Positions 58,805 to 64,000 of a DNA stretch of 64,000 nucleotides are shown one piece after another. Origin of the DNA: CAZRCZ01 sp964598765 (lineage in GTDB: Bacteria; Sumerlaeota; Sumerlaeia; MVZB01; JAJFLK01); the NCBI GenBank assembly GCA_964598765.1, contig CAZRCZ010000004.1, positions 184,164 through 248,163 of the forward strand, written 5' to 3'. How positions within the stretch are numbered: the first letter of the stretch is position 1; every line of letters starts with the position of its first letter. Both the position numbers and the translations under genes were made by a program. Under the pieces are notes generated by a model. It was not told where the DNA came from. It saw nothing but the letters and a program-made list of their open reading frames with translations, and ran no database searches.

Positions 58805-59002
58805 ATTCACCACAGAGACACAGAGAGATCTTTGAATTGCGATTCGTGGTCAAGATAATAGAAGTAATTTTACTTTCGCGCAAGACGGTTGTTTTCTAGA
58901 ATTTCAAAAGCTTCCCGATTTCATTCTTAATCTTTTTGAGGCCGCACATTTTCTTCATCGGCCTCTAACGATCAATAACCTCTCTGTGTCTCCGTGGTGA
59001 AT
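58805..59002. repeat. MITE-like element: 23-bp inverted repeats around 152 bp
   Basis: ATTCACCACAGAGACACAGAG begins the left arm (58805-58827) and its inverse is at 58980-59002, 22 of 23 positions pairing. The enclosed 152 bp are A+T-rich without a gene. The element fills the gap between ribH and the glycine-zipper gene. Confidence 0.75.
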
Positions 59003-59009
59003 CTTATCT

Positions 59010-59669
59010 TTATTTCTTTCCTTTGGGTTTCCCCGTGCCGCCAACCCGCGCGCGGATCGTCGCCTCCAAATCACCCGGCTTGGTCGTGGGGGCAAGCAAC
59101 GACGCCAATCCCAATGGCGCCGGGCGCATTTGCGAGCGCCGCGTCCCCTCCAAATTCGCAGGCTCCGGCTCGATCACCAAATCAGCCTTGCGCGGCGCGG
59201 CGAGTTTGACTCCGATGCTCCCGATGAACATGCCGACGACCGATCCGACGACTCCCCCGATGACGACGCCGAACACCGCTCCGGCCATCGAGCCAATCAC
59301 GAATCCCCCCAGCGCGCCGAGGAAAATCGAGCTTCGCGCCTCGTCCAAAACCAATCCCGCCACGATCATCAGCAACGCGCCGCCGAACGTCGCCAGCGCC
59401 GCGCCATACATCGCGCCGCTGGCCGCCCCGCCGACGCCGCCGACGACGACCCGCATCCCCGTCGTGTTATCGGTCCCCACTCCGCCGCCGTAGCTGTTGG
59501 AAACCATCATCCCGACAACGGCTCCCAACCCGCCGGCCAGCAGTACCGCCGCAAGCGTCGGCGTCATCAAGCCGACCATCCGCGCGGCGTCAAAACCGTA
59601 GATCCTCGCGTAAAATCCAAGGAGCGCGCCGACGCCGCTTCCGAGAAGGAGCCCGAAAATTTGCTTCAT
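59010..59669 (-). CDS. Glycine-zipper membrane protein
   Basis: 219 residues, extremely Gly/Ala/Val-rich through residue 155. Hydrophobic segments carry GxxxG and GxxxA spacing (LLLGSGVGALLGFYA, VLLAGGLGAVVGMMV, GFVIGSMAGAVFGVVIGGVVGSVVGMFIGS), which packs helices in membranes. A polar C-terminal 65 residues (VKLAAPRKADLVIEPEPANLEG to the basic KPKGKK end) would be cytoplasmic or periplasmic. It is adjacent to a second glycine-zipper gene 15 bp upstream; the two probably form a complex. No family function was recognised. Confidence 0.65.
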   Translation of the reverse strand: MKQIFGLLLGSGVGALLGFYARIYGFDAARMVGLMTPTLAAVLLAGGLGAVVGMMVSNSYGGGVGTDNTTGMRVVVGGVGGAASGAMYGAALATFGGALLMIVAGLVLDEARSSIFLGALGGFVIGSMAGAVFGVVIGGVVGSVVGMFIGSIGVKLAAPRKADLVIEPEPANLEGTRRSQMRPAPLGLASLLAPTTKPGDLEATIRARVGGTGKPKGKK

Positions 59670-59684
59670 GGCCGTCGCCTCCGC

Positions 59685-59981
59685 CTAGGCCAGATCGGAG
59701 TAATACACGCGACGAATTGCTCCGACAACCGCCCCAATGCCGGCTCCGGCCATCGCGCCGGCCAACCCTCCGGCGACGGCATCCGCCAACGCCTGACCGA
59801 CCTCTTCAGTCACCGCTCCGGCGACCTCCTCCCGAATATTATCAATCCAGTCAATCTGTGAGGCGAATTCGGCCAAGGGGGTGATGAACGAACCTCCCAC
59901 CCCACCGATGAGAAATCCCGCGACGACGCCCAAAAGGGCACCGGTGATCGCGCCGCCGATCAGTTTCATAATGACGTGCAT
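59685..59981 (-). CDS. Small glycine-zipper protein
   Basis: 98 residues. ATG at 59981 has GAGG about 6 bp upstream; a long in-frame extension to 60260 runs through the hairpin element and is rejected. Two glycine-rich helices flank an acidic amphipathic middle (FASQIDWIDNIREEVAGAVTEEV): LIGGAITGALLGVVAGFLIGGVGGSF at the start and AVAGGLAGAMAGAGIGAVVGAIRR at the end. The pattern matches membrane helices that pack by GxxxG, as in glycine-zipper or pore-type small proteins. The function is unknown; it is probably co-translated with 59010-59669, which starts 15 bp after its stop. Confidence 0.6.
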   Translation of the reverse strand: MHVIMKLIGGAITGALLGVVAGFLIGGVGGSFITPLAEFASQIDWIDNIREEVAGAVTEEVGQALADAVAGGLAGAMAGAGIGAVVGAIRRVYYSDLA

Positions 59982-60116
59982 ACGAATCCTCGCGGGGTTC
60001 GAGGCGCAAGGCCCGCCGCCGATCCCTCTTTCATCATCGGCAAAACATGCCTTGCATTTCAAGTTATTATCAGGCGGACGCCGGTTCGGGGCGCATTTCA
60101 CTTTTCCGATGGGAGG

Positions 60117-60245
60117 CGAGATCGAGCGACATGAGGACGCCAACGGCGTCCCGCGGCACAGCCCAAGGTTGCCGAGCGGAGCGAGGCTACCTTGGGACAC
60201 TCGGCCATTCCCCGCAACCCCAAGTGGGGTTGCGCAATATCTCGT
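60117..60245 (+). repeat. Composite three-hairpin element, full copy B
   Basis: An outer stem CGAGAT (60117-60122) / ATCTCG (60239-60244) encloses GGACGCC-AAC-GGCGTCC (60135-60151), CCCAAGGT...ACCTTGGG (60162-60196) and GCAACCCC-AAGT-GGGGTTGC (60214-60233). It follows the order of copy A at 36584, with the same middle hairpin and a different, still complementary, outer stem. Confidence 0.82.
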
Positions 60246-60279
60246 AAAACTGAAATCCACCCTCGGTTCGCGGCTCGGA

Positions 60280-61299
60280 TTACCCCTTGAGCAACGCCGC
60301 GCGGATTTCCTCCGCGCCGACGGCCACCGCGCCCCGTTTCATCACCTTCAACCCGCCGGCGACGTTGGCCACCTGCGCCGCTTCGAGCAACGACGCACCG
60401 GCGGCCCGCATCGCCGTCACGACCGCCGCGACCGTGTCCCCCGCGCCCGTCACGTCGGTCACCTCGTCGGTCCCGTAAATCGGAAGCGGCACGGGAGCCG
60501 CGCCGGAATCAAAAACGATCATCCCCTCGTTGCCGCGCGTCATCACCAGTCCCTTGCATGCGGCCCGCGCGATCAGATTCTTGCCCGCTTCCATCGGATC
60601 GGCTCCGGCGAATTTTTGGATGCCCAAATGCTCGAAGACCTCCGTCTCGTTCGGCGTGATGACGTCGGCTCCGCGAAAACTTCCCAATCCATGCCGCGAA
60701 TCCAGCACGCGCAAAAGTTTCCGTCCCTTGGCGGCTTTCGTCTCGCCGAGCGCGTTCCAAAGTTCTTCATCCACCGTCCCGTATCCGTAATCGGAAACCA
60801 GCACCGCGTCGAGGCGGGGCAAAATTTTTTTCAGCGTGGCGGCAAGTTTGCGCCGTTCCGCCGGAACGACCCGCAAATTTTCGTCGTCGTCCAGCCGGAT
60901 GACCTGCTGGAGATTGGTGTGATGCGCGCCGGCCAGCACGCGCGTCTTGGTGATCGTCCCGCCGTTTCGCGCGCGAATCACCCCCGCGCAGTTCACGCCC
61001 CGCTCCAGAAGCGATTGAACCAGACCTTTCCCCCGCTCGTCGGGACCGACGACGCCGAAGGCGAACGTCTCCGCGCCAAGCCCCGCAAGGTTCGCCGCCG
61101 AATTTCCCGCCTGCCCCGGCTGGATCAATTCCGCCTGTTTTTTCAGGATCAGGACGGGAGCCTCGCGCGAAATGCGCGAGGTCTTGCCGACCAAATAATG
61201 ATCCGCCGCCAGATCGCCGATGACGCCGATCCGCAGGCGCGGAATCCGATCCAAGAGGCGGAGGAGCGATTTCAGGTTGGCTTTGGAGGATCGCATCAT
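60280..61299 (-). CDS. PfkB-family sugar kinase, heptose-phosphate kinase (RfaE1/HldE-N)-like
   Basis: 339 residues. Motifs of the kinase half of HldE: REAPVLILKKQAE with AGNSAANLAGLGAETFAFGVVGPDE near residues 45-90, NLQQVIRLDDDEN, SDYGYGTVDEEL, TPNETEVFEHLG, and the PfkB active site VTDVTGAGDTVAAVVT, where the Asp of GAGD is the base. HldE phosphorylates D-glycero-D-manno-heptose 7-phosphate for LPS; related kinases act on other sugars, so no symbol is given. The adenylyltransferase half of HldE is absent. ATG 61299 (or 61296) has no strong ribosome site. The upstream gene ends 92 bp away. Confidence 0.85.
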   Translation of the reverse strand: MMRSSKANLKSLLRLLDRIPRLRIGVIGDLAADHYLVGKTSRISREAPVLILKKQAELIQPGQAGNSAANLAGLGAETFAFGVVGPDERGKGLVQSLLERGVNCAGVIRARNGGTITKTRVLAGAHHTNLQQVIRLDDDENLRVVPAERRKLAATLKKILPRLDAVLVSDYGYGTVDEELWNALGETKAAKGRKLLRVLDSRHGLGSFRGADVITPNETEVFEHLGIQKFAGADPMEAGKNLIARAACKGLVMTRGNEGMIVFDSGAAPVPLPIYGTDEVTDVTGAGDTVAAVVTAMRAAGASLLEAAQVANVAGGLKVMKRGAVAVGAEEIRAALLKG

Positions 61300-61391
61300 G
61301 GATTCATTCACAACGCAGAGGCGCAACGACGCAAGGAGTTCAATCGCGGAGGCTATCGGAACGCCCCGCGAAAATCGAATTTTTTCTTTTC

Positions 61392-64000
61392 TTACTCGTA
61401 GATTTCCCAATTCCGGACGGCGTTGGGAGTGGCATAAGTGATGTAAACGCTCCAACGCTCGCTCGAGAGCACGGGTCCTAGCGGGTTGAGTTGTGACGGG
61501 AAATTTCCGTAACCTTGCGGTAGGAAAAACCCGTCTCCATCCGTTCCAGCCGTGTAGCTTGGGATGTCGGCATTGGCGTCAATTTGCCAAGCTAACTGAT
61601 AATTCCCCGGCGGCAAGGTGAGGGCGTTGGGGTTCCCGTTGCTAATCGGCACGGTAATCCACGCCCCGGTGGCGGTATCGGAAGTTGAATTGCTGTCCCA
61701 AAGCAGAGTACGCGGAGCGGAGTCTTCGAAAATACCCAATCGAACGTTACCCTGCGCAGTGTGCGAAAAAAAATTGATGTCGCTCACGGTCCCGCCCACG
61801 GGGAGACTAATCTTCGTTCCCTTGATGTAGTTTCTTTGACCAAATCCAATCTTGGTAATGGCTCCGAACAATGTGTTGCCCCCGAAGTAAGCAAAGCCCG
61901 CCGACGAATCAATCACGCCGCACGCGAGATCAAATTCTCCTTTATCGAGGGTCAATGCTCCGGCGCGCATTGGAATACCGGCTCCGTTCAACGCGACCTT
62001 GACGACGATCCCCGGATAAGTTTCGGTCCCGAAATAAGAGAAGCCGGAGGCGGGATCAATCACCGCGGCGTTTAAGTTGTCTTCGCCGGGATTGAGCGTC
62101 AGCGCCCCAATCTCCAGAGGCACGCTCGTCCCGTTCAAATCCACTTTGACCACTTGCCCCGGGACGGTGTGAGTTCCAAAGTATGCGTATCCCGCCGAGG
62201 GATCAATGACACCCTCGTAGAGCGAATTTTCTCCGGTGTTGAGAGTAAGAGTGCCCACTTCGAGCGGAACCGTCGTTCCGTTCAAATCCACTTTGACCAC
62301 TTTGCCGGGACTCGTATCGCTTCCGAAATAGGCGTAACCCGTTGAAGGGTCCATCGCGCCGCTCCGAAGATTATCTTCCCCCGCGTTCAAAGTCAGGGTT
62401 CCGACCTCCAACGGAAGGGTCGTCCCGTTCGTGTCAATTTTGACCACTTTTCCGGGGGCGGTCTTGGTTCCGAAATAAACGTAACCGCCCGCCGGATCAA
62501 TGACCGAACTATAGAGGGAATTTTCTCCCGTGTTAAGCGTGATGGTTCCAACCTTTGTGGGAAGACCTGTTCCATTCAAGGCCACTTTGATGATTTTGCC
62601 GGGGCTGGTGTCCGTTCCGAAATAGGCAAAGCCTCCTGCCACGTCAATCGCCGCGCTGTGAAGATGCTTCTCATCCGTCAACCAGTCCAAATTCAGGGTT
62701 CCGACCTTCAGGGGTAATCCGGCCCCGTTAAACGCGAATTTGACGATGCACGCCGGGTACGTATCCGTTCCGAAGTAGGCGCATTCGGAGACAGGGTCAA
62801 CCACCGCGCACGTGTAGTTTTCCTCAGAGACCCATACGAAATCCAACGCTCCCGCTAGGACGGGGACTCCCGCACCGTTCAGGGCAACTTTGATGACATT
62901 TGCGTTCGGGCATCCCATTGCGTTTCCGAAATAAGCAAATCCGGCCGCAGGATCAATCACCGCGCATAAACTTTGCGCCCCGCATCCGCTACCGAGACCG
63001 GTGGCTCCGACGCGGATCGGCACACCCGCGCCATTCAAGGCCACCTTGACGGCAACGTTCAAGTTTGACGTCAAATAGGCGTATCCCGCTGTAGTGTCGA
63101 TCACCGCGCTACGGAGATTGTCCTCACCCGAATTCAGCGTCAGCGCTCCGACGCGGATCGGCACACCCGTTCCATTGAACCTCACCTTGACCACCCTTCC
63201 CGTCGAACCCGCCATACTGTTGTTGGTAACGCCGAAGTAGGCATAACCGGCTACGGGATCAATGACGGCGCTTTCCGGAAAATTCTCACTGGAGTTGAGG
63301 GTCAATGCTCCCACGCGCCAAGGAATGCCCGATCCATTCAATCCGACCTTGACGATTTTTCCCACACCCGACGTGCTGACTCCCAAGTACGCAAACCCTG
63401 CCGCCGGATCAATCACAGCAGACGAAATCATATTTTCGCCTGCGTTAAGCGGTAAGGTTCCAATCCGGGTCGGGACATCGTTTCCGTTCAAAGCCACCTT
63501 GATGAGCTTTGCCGGTGTGTTCCACCAAGTTCCAAAATAGACGTATCCTCCGGCAGGATCAATAACCGCGCTTTTCAGGCCGCCTTCTCCTGTATTGAGC
63601 GTCAACGCGCCCACCCTGATGGGAATCCCTGTTCCATTCAGAGACACCTTGATGACGATCCCCGGGTCGGTATTGGTTCCGAAATAAGCATACCCTGCGG
63701 TGGAATCAATGGCCGCGGATATTAGGCTGTCCTCTCCCGGGCGTAGCGCCAGCGTTCCAACGCGCGTGAAATCCGAAAGCCGAACTTTAACGATCATGGC
63801 CGGTGATTGGTCAATCCCAAAGTATGCAAAGCCGCCGGCAGGATCAATCGCCGCACACGCCGGATACCATTCGGTTCTTGGCAATTCCCCGATCCATTGC
63901 ATGCCTCCGTTCGGATAATTCGTCGTTCCCGGCGTGTTGATGCCGGCGATGGGATCGGAGAATTGGAGCGAGCGGTCCTCGAAGACGTGGCCGTTGCGGT
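61392..64000 (-). CDS. Secreted-type protein with 14 propeller-like repeats, N-terminus off window
   Basis: At least 868 residues; the frame stays open to the window edge (reading GHVFEDRSLQFSDPIAG before the first in-frame ATG at 63902), so that ATG is not the true start. About 14 repeats of roughly 50 residues follow the pattern AxIDPAxGYAYFG, VVKVxLNGT, RVGxLTLNxGE; 14 suggests two seven-bladed propellers. Several repeats are also near-identical at the DNA level (for example 62100-62480). A C-terminal domain of about 150 residues (NYIKGTKISLPVGGTVSDINFFSH, WSVYITYA) resembles a beta-sandwich. Such proteins are usually extracellular. Ligand and role are unknown. Confidence 0.75.
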   Translation of the reverse strand, partial: RNGHVFEDRSLQFSDPIAGINTPGTTNYPNGGMQWIGELPRTEWYPACAAIDPAGGFAYFGIDQSPAMIVKVRLSDFTRVGTLALRPGEDSLISAAIDSTAGYAYFGTNTDPGIVIKVSLNGTGIPIRVGALTLNTGEGGLKSAVIDPAGGYVYFGTWWNTPAKLIKVALNGNDVPTRIGTLPLNAGENMISSAVIDPAAGFAYLGVSTSGVGKIVKVGLNGSGIPWRVGALTLNSSENFPESAVIDPVAGYAYFGVTNNSMAGSTGRVVKVRFNGTGVPIRVGALTLNSGEDNLRSAVIDTTAGYAYLTSNLNVAVKVALNGAGVPIRVGATGLGSGCGAQSLCAVIDPAAGFAYFGNAMGCPNANVIKVALNGAGVPVLAGALDFVWVSEENYTCAVVDPVSECAYFGTDTYPACIVKFAFNGAGLPLKVGTLNLDWLTDEKHLHSAAIDVAGGFAYFGTDTSPGKIIKVALNGTGLPTKVGTITLNTGENSLYSSVIDPAGGYVYFGTKTAPGKVVKIDTNGTTLPLEVGTLTLNAGEDNLRSGAMDPSTGYAYFGSDTSPGKVVKVDLNGTTVPLEVGTLTLNTGENSLYEGVIDPSAGYAYFGTHTVPGQVVKVDLNGTSVPLEIGALTLNPGEDNLNAAVIDPASGFSYFGTETYPGIVVKVALNGAGIPMRAGALTLDKGEFDLACGVIDSSAGFAYFGGNTLFGAITKIGFGQRNYIKGTKISLPVGGTVSDINFFSHTAQGNVRLGIFEDSAPRTLLWDSNSTSDTATGAWITVPISNGNPNALTLPPGNYQLAWQIDANADIPSYTAGTDGDGFFLPQGYGNFPSQLNPLGPVLSSERWSVYITYATPNAVRNWEIYE

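Noticed and set aside
58782..59009. FMN riboswitch ahead of ribH
   Set aside because: None of the conserved RFN core phrases are visible; the gap is filled by a MITE-like inverted repeat.
59982..60260. N-terminal extension of the small glycine-zipper protein
   Set aside because: It is translated from the hairpin element and has no similarity; ATG 59981 has GAGG at the right spacing.
59881..61401. 506-codon plus-strand frame across the hairpin element and the kinase gene
   Set aside because: It crosses a non-coding repeat and lies antisense to a PfkB kinase with intact motifs.
1..64000. tRNA, rRNA, CRISPR arrays, transposases
   Set aside because: I looked for T-loop signatures, conserved rRNA segments, regularly spaced repeats and transposase motifs in the gaps and found none that hold. 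Small or degenerate RNA genes cannot be excluded by eye.

Overview
The window is bacterial, G+C-rich and densely coded on both strands. The host looks Gram-negative: there is a BamA-type outer-membrane assembly protein, several lipoproteins with a lipobox, and a heptose-kinase-like PfkB enzyme of the kind used for LPS precursors. The taxon cannot be fixed from this sequence. An ABC-2 exporter of the GldA/F/G plus DUF4340 type, GTP-type PEP carboxykinase, numerous polytopic (GT-C-like) membrane glycosyltransferases, and intergenic DNA full of small hairpins and degenerate tandem motifs together suggest an uncultivated lineage of PVC or a neighbouring candidate phylum (inference). A 10-N run at 51273-51282 shows that this is a scaffolded draft or metagenome assembly.

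Layout. 1-13260 (minus): a 3-hydroxyacyl-CoA dehydrogenase/enoyl-CoA hydratase fusion, two polytopic membrane glycosyltransferase-like proteins, a GT2 enzyme, a four-gene GldA/F/G/DUF4340 ABC export operon, rnhB, iscX and a GT2 gene cut by the edge. 13433-14854 (plus): another membrane glycosyltransferase-like protein. 14928-24052 (minus): maf, a lipoprotein, an apparent operon double-receiver regulator - STAS protein - gltX - M16 peptidase, and a large beta-propeller/phosphoesterase. 24376-28727: an unknown membrane protein, bamA, and an unusual Clp-N plus MshEN fusion protein. 29017-30756: araB.

30757-33331 is a repeat-rich accessory island. It holds an A+T-rich small gene flanked by inverted repeats and a toxin-antitoxin pair with a perfect palindromic operator, itself bracketed by 65-bp direct repeats. 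33332-38915 (plus): sucCD, a TPR protein, a serine hydrolase and an A+T-rich ankyrin lipoprotein. 39315-41026 (minus): two coupled short-chain dehydrogenases. 41352-47252 (plus): ylxM-ffh-rpsP-khpA-rimM, then a DUF2207 protein. 47477-53387 (minus): a membrane protein, a PqaA-like lipoprotein, pckG, ogt and a YhaM-like exoribonuclease. 53641-57770 (plus): a sensor histidine kinase coupled to a membrane glycosyltransferase-like protein. 57838-64000 (minus): a membrane protein with ribH, two glycine-zipper proteins, a PfkB-type kinase and a protein with 14 propeller-like repeats that runs off the edge.

The most distinctive feature is the population of small structured repeats. They include a composite three-hairpin element whose outer stem differs between copies yet still pairs; an 84-bp hairpin element inserted in frame into a membrane glycosyltransferase gene with an apparent 9-bp target duplication; purine-rich hexamer tracts lying in the 5' leaders of several genes; and MITE-like inverted repeats. 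No tRNA, rRNA or CRISPR array was recognised.
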